Notes: generated from the sequence alone by a model not told the origin. DNA of 64,000 bases from Kineococcus terrestris (GCF_041020765.1 NZ_JBEUEJ010000001.1), one strand, 5' to 3'; shown: positions 16,271 to 24,871, numbered from the stretch's first letter. Translations and numbers: made by a program.

Positions 16271-17424
16271 CCGGCATCGACGAGACGCTGCTGGCCGACG
16301 GCGACGCCCTGAGCGCCGCCGACCCCTCGGGGGTGCTGCGCGCCCTGGCCGGCGCCGGGGCGCAGGTGCGCGAGGCCGTGGACCTCACCGTCGCGGCGGG
16401 CGTGGACCGGCTCGCGGAGGAGGGCCGGCCGCGCTCGGTCGTCGTCGCCGCCCTCGGCGGGGCGTCCTCGGTGGCCGACGTGCTGCTGTCGCTGGCCGGG
16501 CGCGGCTGCCCCGTGCCCGTCGTGGTGCGCCGCGGCGGCCCGCTGCCCAGCTGGGTCGGCCCGCTCGACCTCGTCGTGGCCGTGTCGGTGTCCGGGCGCG
16601 CGCCCGGCCCGGTGGGCCTGGCGGTGGAGGCCGCCCGCCGCGGCGCGCGCGTGGTCACCGTCGGCGCCGAGGGGTCCCCGCTGGCCGAGGTCGGCGCCCG
16701 CGGCGGCAACCTGCACGTCCCGCCCGCGCGCGGCGTGCGCGCCGACGGCTCGGCCGTGCGCTCGTCCCGCTTCGCGCTGTGGTCGCTGCTGACGCCCGTG
16801 CTGCTGGCCGCCGACGCCCTGGACCTCGTGCAGGCCCCCGCCGGGCTGCTCGGGCAGGTCGCCGACCGCCTCGACACCGAGGCGGAGACCTGCCGGCCGT
16901 GGTCGGAGCCGTTCGTCAACCCCGCCAAGGCGCTGGCGCTGGAGCTGGCCGGGACCGTGCCCGTCGTGCTGGCCGACGGCGACCTCATGGCCGCCGCGGC
17001 CCGCCGCAGCGCCTCCGTGCTGGCCCGCACCGCCCGCGTGCCCGCGGTCAGCGGCGCCCTGCCCGACGACGCCGGCGACGTCGTGTCCACCTTCGGCGGG
17101 CCGTTCTCCGCCGGGCCCGACGACGTGTTCGCCGACCCGTTCCTCGACGGGCCCGCCGGCCCGCGCGAGCAGCTGCTGCTGCTGCGCGACGCCCCCGCCG
17201 TCGTGCCCGACGCCGACCTGGCGCTCGTGGAGGCCGTGGCCACCACGGCCGGCGAGGCGGGCGTGCGGGTCAGCGAGGTCGTCGCCGAGCCCGGCCCGGA
17301 CCTGGCGCGCCTGGCGCAGGTCGTCGCCCGCACCGACTACGCCGCCACCTACCTGGCGCTGGCCACCGGCACCGACCCCGGGCAGTCCCCGCACCTGGCC
17401 GACCTGCGCGAGCGCACGGGCTGA
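16267..17424 (+). CDS. SIS-domain protein, phosphoglucose/phosphomannose isomerase-like
   Basis: A 385-residue SIS-domain sugar-phosphate isomerase-like protein. The first SIS domain has VVVAALGGASSVADVLLSL and VVAVSVSGRAPGPVGLAVEAARRGARVVTV; the C-terminal half matches the bifunctional phosphoglucose/phosphomannose isomerase C-domain. It corresponds in position to mycobacterial Rv3256c, between manB and manA. GTG 16267 overlaps the Trm112 stop. The classic isomerase would convert fructose-6-P to mannose-6-P or glucose-6-P, supplying manB. The usual next gene, manA, is absent here; instead the convergent membrane protein gene begins. Confidence 0.85.
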   Translation: MTGIDETLLADGDALSAADPSGVLRALAGAGAQVREAVDLTVAAGVDRLAEEGRPRSVVVAALGGASSVADVLLSLAGRGCPVPVVVRRGGPLPSWVGPLDLVVAVSVSGRAPGPVGLAVEAARRGARVVTVGAEGSPLAEVGARGGNLHVPPARGVRADGSAVRSSRFALWSLLTPVLLAADALDLVQAPAGLLGQVADRLDTEAETCRPWSEPFVNPAKALALELAGTVPVVLADGDLMAAAARRSASVLARTARVPAVSGALPDDAGDVVSTFGGPFSAGPDDVFADPFLDGPAGPREQLLLLRDAPAVVPDADLALVEAVATTAGEAGVRVSEVVAEPGPDLARLAQVVARTDYAATYLALATGTDPGQSPHLADLRERTG

Positions 17425-17434
17425 GGGCGCGCCG

Positions 17435-18913
17435 TCAGGACCCGGCCGCCGCCGGGTCCTGCGGCGCGGGCACGTCCCGCGGGTCCCGGCAGGCCAGCGC
17501 GCCGACGGCGGCGGTGGCCAGCACCAGCAGCAGGGCGAGGGTGAAGTTCGCGCCCACCAGGTGCTTGACGAGGTCCGAGGCGCCATCGGTGAGCAGGACC
17601 ACCCAGAACTGCGCGGCCAGCGCCACCGCCAGGACCAGCCCCGCGCCGGCGAGGGCGCGGGTCGCCGGCTGCTGCCGCCGCCGGTGCGCGACCAGCGCGC
17701 ACGCTCCGACGGCCAGCAGGTACGCGGCCAGCAGGACGAGGGGCCTGCCGCCGAAGGCGGCCCGCCACGCGTCGTGCACCACGCACACCCGGCACTCCAG
17801 CGCCCCCTGCGGCCGGCCCGCCGAGGCCGGGTAGGAGTACACGTAGTCGGCGCGCAGGCGCCCCATCCCCTCGGCGCCGCGGTCGGCCATCGCCACCAGC
17901 CGCACCGGGTCGCGCAGGTACACGCCGAGCCGGCGCGGCAGCGACGCGCGCTCGCTGAACCCGTCGAAGGCGGGGGAGTTCGCGGCGCTGCCCGGCGCCC
18001 CGATGGGCACGCCCGAGGAGGTGACCATCGCGGCGGGCAGGCCCAGCGCCGCGAGGTCGCCGGCCGGGTCGGGGCTGTGCGGGAGCATCTCCACGAAGAC
18101 GGCGGCGTAGTCGTTCTGCGTGGTGAAGCGGTCCGGCTGCGCGTGCAGGTAGGCGCCGGTGCCCGCCACCAGCGCCGCGGCCAGCCCGAGCGCGGGCAGC
18201 CGCCGCACCAGCGCGGAGCCGCCGCGGCCCAGCGGGCGCACCAGCAGCAGCGGCACCACGGCGGCCAGCGCGGTGGCGTTCTGCGTCTTCGCGCCCACCA
18301 GCAGGGCGGTGGCCGCGGTGACCGCCAGCAGGTGCGGGAACCGCACGACGGGCGCGCGCAGCAGCACCACCACGGTCGCCGTCAGCGCCAGCAGCCCGGT
18401 GAAGGTGGCCGGCTCGGAGTAGGCGGAGGCGAAGTAGCCGGCGAAGGTCGCGTCCGCCGCGACGAGGAACAGCGCGGCGGCCACCAGCAGCCGCGCCGGC
18501 CAGCGCCGGGCCACCAGCAGCGTCAGCGCGGCCACGAGCGCGCCGACGAGGAGGCTGGACAGCACGGCCAGCACCCCCAGGTCCAGCCCGTCGTGGTCGG
18601 TGAGCAGGTGCGTCAGCCGGGTCGCGACCCAGGCGGGCGCCAGCTGGGTGGAGCGGTAGCGCTCCCCGGCGGCGCCGCAGTCCTCCCCGTACCAGGTGTG
18701 GTCGAACCACAGCGGGTACAGGTGGTCGCGGGTGGAGGTGTTGTAGGCGTTGCCCTGGCGCAGGCCGAGCTGGCACAGCAGCCGGTGCCCGTCGCCCTGG
18801 TCGCTGAGCCCGACCAGTCCGCCGCCGAGCATCCGCAGCGCGAACAGCGCCGACAGGACGCCGGTCAGCACCAGGTACCCGGTGACGGGCAGCCGCCGCA
18901 GCCGGGCCCTCAC
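17435..18913 (-). CDS. Polytopic membrane protein, GT-C glycosyltransferase-like
   Basis: A 492-residue protein with about 10-11 predicted transmembrane helices and a large extracytoplasmic loop after the first helix (Cys-containing, residues about 25-80) plus another near 250-330. The overall shape resembles GT-C glycosyltransferases/DUF2079-like proteins, but no definitive catalytic motif is visible, so the assignment is tentative. GTG 18913 overlaps the lipoprotein stop (GTGA). It is the last gene of the exosortase operon and could transfer lipid-linked sugars onto the exported polymer or protein. The last codons overlap a hairpin. Confidence 0.65.
   Translation of the reverse strand: MRARLRRLPVTGYLVLTGVLSALFALRMLGGGLVGLSDQGDGHRLLCQLGLRQGNAYNTSTRDHLYPLWFDHTWYGEDCGAAGERYRSTQLAPAWVATRLTHLLTDHDGLDLGVLAVLSSLLVGALVAALTLLVARRWPARLLVAAALFLVAADATFAGYFASAYSEPATFTGLLALTATVVVLLRAPVVRFPHLLAVTAATALLVGAKTQNATALAAVVPLLLVRPLGRGGSALVRRLPALGLAAALVAGTGAYLHAQPDRFTTQNDYAAVFVEMLPHSPDPAGDLAALGLPAAMVTSSGVPIGAPGSAANSPAFDGFSERASLPRRLGVYLRDPVRLVAMADRGAEGMGRLRADYVYSYPASAGRPQGALECRVCVVHDAWRAAFGGRPLVLLAAYLLAVGACALVAHRRRQQPATRALAGAGLVLAVALAAQFWVVLLTDGASDLVKHLVGANFTLALLLVLATAAVGALACRDPRDVPAPQDPAAAGS
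17437..17460. terminator. Bidirectional terminator hairpin
   Basis: AGGACCCGGC (17437-17446), loop CGCC, GCCGGGTCCT (17451-17460): perfect 10-bp stem. It lies between the convergent SIS gene and membrane-protein gene and overlaps the last codons of the latter. Confidence 0.7.
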
Positions 18914-19734
18914 CGCGGCACCAGCCCGGTGCGCAGCGTCCCCGTGACGGGGCCGTCGACGGCGGCCAGCCAGCACTGCGCCTGCCCGTCGCGCACGACG
19001 ACGTCGGCGCGCCAGCCGGTGGCCGCACCGGGCTCGGCGGGAGGGGTGCCGGTGTACTCGTGGCCGCGCTGCTCGCAGGCCGCGGTCCGCTCGGGGGCGG
19101 GCGGGCCGGCGGGGACGTCGCCGGCGCGCTCGGCGTCGTGCGGCTGGTCGCACGTGTGCAGGCGCTCGCCGCTGCGGCACAGGCGCACCCGCGCGGAGTC
19201 GGTGTACCGCATGACGTCGCGCAGCGGCACGTCGATCCGCGGCACGGTGCCGGGCGGGGCCTCCACGACGAGGTCGCACAGCACGGTGCGCACCCCGTCC
19301 TCCCACTCGGCGCGGGTGGGGAACTTCGCGAACACGCCCAGGCCCCACTGGCTGTCCAGCTCGCCCGCCCCGAGGTAGGGGCGCAGGGGTGCCAGCGGGC
19401 ACGTCTCGCCGGGCGCGTTCAGCAGCACCTCCGGGGCGGGGCGCTGCGGGCCGAGCCGGGCGACCTCGTCGGCCAGCGCGCCGAGCGCGTAGGTCTCCAC
19501 CGTGTGCGGCGAGGTGCACGGGACGGCGGGGGAGCTGTCGCTGACGCCGACCACCTCCTCGGCGGTCGTCTTGTCCTTGCAGGTGCCCACGACGACGGCC
19601 GTGGTGGGCAGCTCGCCGACCGGCGCGGGGGCGCAGGCGGCCAGCGCGCCGACCAGGGCGGCGAGGACGCCGAGGGGAGCGGGTGCCGCGGGCAGCGGCG
19701 CGCGCCGGGCGCGGGTCGGTCGTCGACGTCGCAC
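18910..19734 (-). CDS. Septum-formation-family-like lipoprotein
   Basis: A 274-residue lipoprotein. The N-terminus is basic (MRRRRPTRARR), then a hydrophobic stretch ending in the lipobox-like LAAC (C34). Downstream, VGTCKDKTT, VPCTSPHTVETYALG and later CDQPHD...ACEQRGHEYTG look like the disulfide-linked repeats of actinobacterial septum-formation family proteins (PF13845 type, often in regulatory or envelope contexts). It would face the outer side of the membrane. Its stop overlaps the start of the membrane protein gene, and it follows wecB by 75 bases. Function unknown. Confidence 0.72.
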   Translation of the reverse strand: MRRRRPTRARRAPLPAAPAPLGVLAALVGALAACAPAPVGELPTTAVVVGTCKDKTTAEEVVGVSDSSPAVPCTSPHTVETYALGALADEVARLGPQRPAPEVLLNAPGETCPLAPLRPYLGAGELDSQWGLGVFAKFPTRAEWEDGVRTVLCDLVVEAPPGTVPRIDVPLRDVMRYTDSARVRLCRSGERLHTCDQPHDAERAGDVPAGPPAPERTAACEQRGHEYTGTPPAEPGAATGWRADVVVRDGQAQCWLAAVDGPVTGTLRTGLVPR

Positions 19735-19809
19735 GCGGGGCTCCGGGGGTCGGGTGGAGGGGACCCTCGTGTCCTCGACCCCTCCTCGGGACGGCTTGAG
19801 CCGCGGGGG

Positions 19810-20910
19810 TCAGGCCGCCAGCAGCTCGGGCACCCGCCCGAGCGCCAGGGCCGCGACGCGCTGCGAGGCCAGGCCGTCGCCGTAGGGGCTGGGCGTGCGG
19901 GCCAGGGCCGCGGCGACCTCCGGGCGCGCCATGCGCTCGGCGTGCGCGGCCAGGTCGCCCGGTTCGCTGAGGACGGAGAACCCGGCGGCCACCGACTCGG
20001 GGCGCTCGGTGCTGGTGCGCACCACGACGAGGGGCTTGCCCAGGACGGTGACCTCCTCCTGCACGCCGCCGGAGTCGGAGACCAGCAGCGACGCGTGCAC
20101 CGCCAGCGCCAGGAACGTCCCGTGGTCCACGGGCGGGTGGTCGCGCACGGCGGCGGGCAGGGCGATCCGCTCGCGCGCCAGCGCGGCCCGCGTGCGCGGG
20201 TGCAGGGGCAGCACCACGGGCCGGCCCAGCGCGCCGAGCTGGTCGACGAGCGTGCGCAGCCGGACGGGGTCGTCGGTGTTCTCCGGCCGGTGGGCGGTGG
20301 CCAGCACGAAGCCCGGGGCCACGCCGTGGCGCTCCAGGACGGCCGCGGCGCGCTCGGGGGAGGGCAGGAGGGCCCGCACGGCCTCCACGACGGGGTTGCC
20401 GGTGACGTGGACCGCGTCGGCCGGCACGCCGCCGTCGAGCAGGTTGCGCGCGTTCTCGGGCGTGGCCGCGCAGTGCACGTCGGCCAGGGCCGAGACGAGC
20501 AGCCGGTTGGTCTCCTCCGGCATGGTGCGGTCGTGGCTGCGCAGGCCCGCCTCGACGTGCACGACCGGGATCCCGAGGTAGTGCCCGGCCTGCGCGCCCG
20601 CGTTGGTGGTGTTCGTGTCGCCCTGCACGACGACGGCGCGCGGGCGGGTGCGGGTGAACAGGTCCGCGAGCTGGCCGACCATCGTCGCCACCTGCTGCGC
20701 GCGGGTGCCGCCGCCCACCCCGGTGACGGCGGGCGCGACGGGGTCCAGGCCGCAGGAGCGGAACACCGCGTCGGTCAGCTCCGCGTCGTAGTGCTGGCCG
20801 GTGAACACCGCCTCCCCGTCGGCGCCGAGCGCCGCGAGCACGGGCGCCAGCTTGATGATCTCCGGGCGGGTGCCGAGGACGACGGCCACCCGGCCCGCCG
20901 CCTCAGCCAC
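19810..20910 (-). CDS. wecB: UDP-N-acetylglucosamine 2-epimerase (non-hydrolysing)
   Basis: A 366-residue WecB/MnaA enzyme that converts UDP-GlcNAc to UDP-ManNAc in the cytoplasm. Typical motifs: VLGTRPEIIKLAPV at 11-24, VVVQGDTNTT, HVEAGLRSHDRTMPEETNR, VTGNPVVEAV, ATAHRPEN, PLHPRTR and SDSGGVQEEV. Start GTG 20910 overlaps the end of the surface-protein gene by 8 bases, tying it into the exosortase operon. The product suggests that the polymer made by the neighbouring GT2 contains ManNAc or ManNAcA, which is an inference. Confidence 0.93.
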   Translation of the reverse strand: MAEAAGRVAVVLGTRPEIIKLAPVLAALGADGEAVFTGQHYDAELTDAVFRSCGLDPVAPAVTGVGGGTRAQQVATMVGQLADLFTRTRPRAVVVQGDTNTTNAGAQAGHYLGIPVVHVEAGLRSHDRTMPEETNRLLVSALADVHCAATPENARNLLDGGVPADAVHVTGNPVVEAVRALLPSPERAAAVLERHGVAPGFVLATAHRPENTDDPVRLRTLVDQLGALGRPVVLPLHPRTRAALARERIALPAAVRDHPPVDHGTFLALAVHASLLVSDSGGVQEEVTVLGKPLVVVRTSTERPESVAAGFSVLSEPGDLAAHAERMARPEVAAALARTPSPYGDGLASQRVAALALGRVPELLAA

Positions 20911-21772
20911 GGCGCACCGCCGCGACGGCCTCGCGGACCCGGCCGCGCAGGCCCCAGCCGGCCACGAGCAGCGCCGCGGCCGCCACCGGGACGGCCGGGC
21001 CCGGCAGGGCGGGCACGGGGACGGTGCGGGCGTTGGCGCCGCAGGTGACGGTGCCGACGTTCACCTCGGCGGCCAGCCCGCTGAGCAGGGTGATCCGCAG
21101 GGCGGAGGCGCGCACGCTCCCGGCGCCCGCCGGCGCGTCCTGGACGTTGAGCCCGAGGGTCGCGACGCCGGGGACGGTCACGCCGCTGTTCGCGGCGGGG
21201 TTCCCGGTCAGCGACAGCACGGTGGAGGTGACGTTGCCGGTGAGGCCGACGGTGACGACCCGGGCGTTGACCAGCCGGGCGCTGGCCGTCGCGGTGCCGT
21301 CCGAGGAGGCCGTGCAGGAGGCGTGGAGCGCGTCGGCGCGGACCTCCGTGCCGGGGACGAGGACGACGCGCACGCCGCCGGTGCCGCTGCTCGTGGTGCA
21401 GATCCCGGTGGCGCCGACGGTGACCGCCCCGCCGGACCCGACGAGGCCCGCGCACGCGGTGGACGTGCCGTCGCCGCGGGCGGCGGCGGTCTGCACGAGC
21501 GTCCCGGCGGTGATCCCGCCCTGGCCGCCCAGCACCGACAGGGCCGGCGTCTGGGCCGTCGTGACGAGCGCGGTCGAGCCGTCGTTCGAGGCCGTCGCGG
21601 TGCCGCTGGTGGCCAGCGGCGCGGTGAGCGCGCCGACGCGGGCGGCGTTCGCCGCGGCGGTCGACGTGTCGGCGGCCGCCGGGCCGGCAGCGAGCAGGAG
21701 CGCCGCGGCTCCCGCGGCGGCACCCGCGAGGACCGGCCGGGCGGACCGGCGGGGGGTGGGGTCCGTGTCCAT
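20903..21772 (-). CDS. Surface protein with choice-of-anchor-P-like domain and exosortase-type C-terminal signal
   Basis: A 289-residue exported protein. Signal peptide about 1-35 (RRSARPVLAGAAAGAAALLLAAGPAAA). The mature part has alternating beta-strand sequence with several cysteines (CAGLV, GICTT, ASCTASS, TVTCG), matching the pattern of actinobacterial choice-of-anchor P family proteins. The last 39 residues form a sorting signal: Pro-rich VPVPALPGP (251-259), a short hydrophobic helix (260-274), and a basic tail RGRVREAVAAVRRG. No LPxTG is present. A linked exosortase makes this the probable substrate. AGGAG precedes ATG 21772. Function of the mature domain is unknown. Confidence 0.82.
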   Translation of the reverse strand: MDTDPTPRRSARPVLAGAAAGAAALLLAAGPAAADTSTAAANAARVGALTAPLATSGTATASNDGSTALVTTAQTPALSVLGGQGGITAGTLVQTAAARGDGTSTACAGLVGSGGAVTVGATGICTTSSGTGGVRVVLVPGTEVRADALHASCTASSDGTATASARLVNARVVTVGLTGNVTSTVLSLTGNPAANSGVTVPGVATLGLNVQDAPAGAGSVRASALRITLLSGLAAEVNVGTVTCGANARTVPVPALPGPAVPVAAAALLVAGWGLRGRVREAVAAVRRG

Positions 21773-21782
21773 GTCGGCTCCT

Positions 21783-23234
21783 CTAGGCGGTCGGGACGGG
21801 GGACGGCGGGCTGGTGGCGGGGGAGGGTGCGGGGAGTTCCGCGGGCGGTCCGTCGGCGGGTGCCGCGGCGTCGCGGGGCCGGTCGTTCGCGCGGGCGGTC
21901 TTGTCCCACTCGGTGCGCCCGCGCAGGACGCGGAACAGCGCGCGCCAGGCGCACACCTGCAGCAGGTAGCCGTAGCCGATGTTCGCCACGGCCATCCACG
22001 CCGCCTGCCGGCGCGTGATGAACGTGCCGCAGTGGGTGCGGTAGAACGCCCCCCACAGCGCGTGCGGCAGGACGCCGAACAGCAGCGCCAGCGGCACCAG
22101 GCCCCACGCCCCGGCCAGCAGCCACTCGTCGGCGCCGGTGGGGTGCGTCAGCGCGTACCAGCAGGTGACGAGGGCGCTCAGCGGGAACACCACGCTGCCG
22201 AGGACCTGCGAGAACGGCACCCACATGTAGTGGGCGACCTCCAGCGCGCCGGCCACCGGGACCTGCGGGGAGTTCAGGACCCGCCACAGGTAGCGCAGGC
22301 ACTGGATGTTCCCCTGCGCCCAGCGGGTGCGCTGGCGCAGCAGCGGGCCCACCCGGTCCAGGCCGTCCTGGGCGACGAACGTGTCGTGGCAGTACTCGGT
22401 GCGGTGCCCGGCCAGCAGCACGTGCAGACCGAGCTCGAAGTCCTCCAGGAGCGCGCCGTGCCAGGGGGTGCCGTGCTCGCGGGCCACGTCGTCGAGGGCG
22501 GTGAGGCGGGTGAACTGCCCGTTGCCGCCCATCGCGACGCTGCCGGTGCGCCGGCGCAGGAACTGCATGGCGGCGATGGGCCCGGCGAACTCCAGGTCCT
22601 GCAGGCGGACCAGGAGGTGGTCGCCGCGCGTGCGCGCCGTGGAACCCACGAGCCGGTCCAGGTCGGTGCCCACCAGGGCGTCGACGTCCTGCGTGATGCG
22701 CACCTGCACCTGCACGGCGCCCACGGACGGGTCGCCGAACAGGGTGGGCCCGGCGATGACGTCGGGGCAGAACTGCTCCAGGCGGCCGTCGGCGTCGACG
22801 ACGCCGACGACGACGCGCGAGCGGTCGGCGCCCGGGGGCAGTTCCGCGCTGATGGCCCGCCAGGCCGCGTTGAGGGCCTCGCCCTTGCCCCGCCGGGCCA
22901 CCGGCCGCCGGCGGCTGACGACGCGCACCTTCTCGTGCCGCGCCGCCAGCCAGGCCAGCAGGTCCGGGGTGAGGTCGGTGGAGTGGTCGTCGACGCACCA
23001 GACGGTCGCCTCGGGGAAGGTGTCCAGCAGGTGCTGGACGGTCCCGACGATGACCGTCTCCTCGTCCAGGCAGGGGATGACGACGTGCCAGGTGAAGTCG
23101 GCGCGGTCGCCCAGCTCCACCTCGCCGTGCCGCAGGAACGGGCGCAGCACCGAGACGACGTAGGCCAGGAACGCCACGCACAGCACGAACGCGGCCGTGT
23201 TCAGCAGGGCCAGACCCAGGTGGGGGCTGCTCAC
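21783..23234 (-). CDS. Processive membrane glycosyltransferase, GT2 (cellulose/hyaluronan-synthase-like)
   Basis: A 483-residue polymerase with one N-terminal helix (about 8-32), a cytosolic GT2 domain, and three to four C-terminal helices (about 325-440). All landmarks of processive GT2 synthases are visible: VDDHSTD (82-87), DAD (147-149), ED (264-265) and QRTRW (301-305, the QxxRW motif). It therefore probably polymerises and extrudes a beta-linked polysaccharide. GTG 23234 overlaps the exosortase stop (GTGA). An Ala/Pro-rich tail of about 35 residues ends the protein. WecB in the same operon may supply its sugar nucleotide. Alternatives: chitin-, poly-GlcNAc- or NodC-like synthase. Confidence 0.88.
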   Translation of the reverse strand: MSSPHLGLALLNTAAFVLCVAFLAYVVSVLRPFLRHGEVELGDRADFTWHVVIPCLDEETVIVGTVQHLLDTFPEATVWCVDDHSTDLTPDLLAWLAARHEKVRVVSRRRPVARRGKGEALNAAWRAISAELPPGADRSRVVVGVVDADGRLEQFCPDVIAGPTLFGDPSVGAVQVQVRITQDVDALVGTDLDRLVGSTARTRGDHLLVRLQDLEFAGPIAAMQFLRRRTGSVAMGGNGQFTRLTALDDVAREHGTPWHGALLEDFELGLHVLLAGHRTEYCHDTFVAQDGLDRVGPLLRQRTRWAQGNIQCLRYLWRVLNSPQVPVAGALEVAHYMWVPFSQVLGSVVFPLSALVTCWYALTHPTGADEWLLAGAWGLVPLALLFGVLPHALWGAFYRTHCGTFITRRQAAWMAVANIGYGYLLQVCAWRALFRVLRGRTEWDKTARANDRPRDAAAPADGPPAELPAPSPATSPPSPVPTA

Positions 23235-23785
23235 GGTGCCACCTCCGCCCGCGCCAGCAGGCGGCTGCCGCGCACGATCAGCACGAGGAACACCAGACCG
23301 CCCGCGATGACCCCCACGGTGGACACGACGGTGCCGGCCAGGACGTGGGTGGCGCCGTACCCGCGCTCCAGACCCCAGGCGCGGACGCCGCTGGCGATGG
23401 TCAGCAGGCGCAGCTGGTTGACGGCGACGACGACGACGGCGGCCGTCGCCAGCGCCCCGACCGGCACGACGAGCGGGACCCGCCGCACGGGCAGCAGCAG
23501 CGCGGTGACCGCCACGAACGGCAGCAGCAGGACGAGGGCGCTGCAGCCGATGGTGGTGGTGTGGCCGACGAGCAGCCCCTCCACGCGGTACAGGGTGCTG
23601 TCGCCCGCGCAGGTCGCGGCGGTCCCGGTGGCGCGCACGAGCGCGGCGGACGCGCACGCCTCCGCGTGCCGGACGGCGGCGTCGCGGGTCAGCAGGATCG
23701 CGTACCCGGCCACCAGCGCGGCCGTCAGCGCGGTGCGCAGCGGCCCGACCCGGTGCAGCTCGCGCAGCACCGCCGCGCCGCTCAC
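23231..23785 (-). CDS. Exosortase/archaeosortase-family transpeptidase
   Basis: A 184-residue polytopic membrane protein with about 5-6 helices. The three conserved residues of exosortases are present in order: Cys in GHTTTIGCSALVLLLPF (C81), Arg in VNQLRLL (R126) and His in GYGATHVLAG (H147). The family cleaves C-terminal tripartite sorting signals on the outer side of the membrane and transfers the protein to a surface acceptor. GTG 23785 overlaps the GGDEF-like stop; its own stop overlaps the GT2 start, so it is co-translated with both. The length is typical of compact actinobacterial exosortases. I do not assign a subtype. Confidence 0.87.
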   Translation of the reverse strand: MSGAAVLRELHRVGPLRTALTAALVAGYAILLTRDAAVRHAEACASAALVRATGTAATCAGDSTLYRVEGLLVGHTTTIGCSALVLLLPFVAVTALLLPVRRVPLVVPVGALATAAVVVVAVNQLRLLTIASGVRAWGLERGYGATHVLAGTVVSTVGVIAGGLVFLVLIVRGSRLLARAEVAP

Positions 23786-24840
23786 GAGCCCTCCCCGTCG
23801 CGGCGAGCGCGGTACAGGCGCTCCTCGGCCACGTGCCAGACGGCGCGCAGGTCCTCCGCCTCGGCGCTGGTCGCCCACGCGGTCGTGGCCGCGTAGCCGG
23901 TGGCCCGCAGCACCGTCGACAGGGCCGCCGCCCGGTCGGCGGCCTCCGCCGCGTCGGCACCGGGCAGGACCGCGCCGAACTGGCGGGCGGTCAGCCGCGC
24001 CACCACGGCCCGCGGCAGCGCGCGCACCACCAGGTCGGTGCCGCGCTGCAGCCGCGCGGAGGAGCGCACCCGGCCGAGGTCGACGAGCAGCACCACGACG
24101 GGCAGGCCCCGCTCGGCGCTGCGCAGGTCCTCCTGGCGCAGCAGCGCGCCCCAGCCGGCGCGGCTGGACAGGGCGGTCACGCGGTCGGCGTTCTCGCGGC
24201 GCAGCCGCTCGGCCTCCTGCTCGCGCAGCGCGGCGTCGGCGCGCACCTCCGCCTCCAGCGACTGCGACAGCAGGCCGGCGAAGGCGTGCGCGAGGGGCTC
24301 CAGGCCGTCCGCGAGCGCGGCGGTGGGGCGGACGTTCCACCCGGCCAGCACGCCCAGGAGGGCGCCGTCGCCGGCGCGCACGGGCACCCCGGCGTAGGCG
24401 GTCATCCCCAGGGAGATCGCGTAGGGGGCGCGGGCGTAGTTCGGGACGGCGGCCACGTCCGGGGCGACGGCCGGGCCCAGGCCGTTGACCATGCGCCGGC
24501 ACACCGCCGCCGACCACTGCAGCCGCTGGCCCACCCGCACGCCCTGCGCCTCGTCGGAGACCGCCAGCGGCAGCAGGGTCTCGCCGTCGACGCGACCGAG
24601 GTACCAGGAGTCCAGGCCGCTGACGCGGGGCAGGGCGGCGACGACCTCGCGGGCGCTGCGGCGCAGCGACGTGCTCGTGTCCGCGGCCGCGGGCACGGCG
24701 GCGGGACGCCGCGGTGCGGCGTCCGTCGACGGCAGCGCGCTGCGCGCCGCCAGCTCCACCATGCTCACCGTCGGGGCATCGGCCCGCCGCCCGCCGCGGC
24801 TGGATGCGCCGGGCGGGTGGACTCCGGTTCGCCCGGGCAC
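23782..24840 (-). CDS. GAF plus degenerate GGDEF domain protein
   Basis: A 352-residue cytosolic signalling protein. A GAF-like sensor spans about 60-195 (DSWYLGRVDG...ISLGMTAYAGVPVRAGDGALLGVLAGW), then a coiled segment (195-222, EVRADAALREQEAERLRREN), then a GGDEF-fold domain (225-345). The signature is lost: ARLTARQFGAVLPG stands where RLGGDEF is expected (residues 284-288 TARQF), so cyclic-di-GMP synthesis is very unlikely. It may instead bind a nucleotide or act by protein contact. First gene of the exosortase operon; ATG at 24762 is another possible start. It is divergent from the CHASE kinase. Confidence 0.82.
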   Translation of the reverse strand: MPGRTGVHPPGASSRGGRRADAPTVSMVELAARSALPSTDAAPRRPAAVPAAADTSTSLRRSAREVVAALPRVSGLDSWYLGRVDGETLLPLAVSDEAQGVRVGQRLQWSAAVCRRMVNGLGPAVAPDVAAVPNYARAPYAISLGMTAYAGVPVRAGDGALLGVLAGWNVRPTAALADGLEPLAHAFAGLLSQSLEAEVRADAALREQEAERLRRENADRVTALSSRAGWGALLRQEDLRSAERGLPVVVLLVDLGRVRSSARLQRGTDLVVRALPRAVVARLTARQFGAVLPGADAAEAADRAAALSTVLRATGYAATTAWATSAEAEDLRAVWHVAEERLYRARRDGEGS

Positions 24841-24871
24841 CCGTCCCGGCGTCCCTGGGGCTCGTCGACGG

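Noticed and set aside
20903..21772. Sortase (LPxTG) substrate
   Set aside because: No LPxTG-like motif occurs before the terminal helix, and the linked enzyme is an exosortase, not a sortase.
23782..24840. Active diguanylate cyclase
   Set aside because: The GGDEF motif is replaced by TARQF and no I-site is evident.
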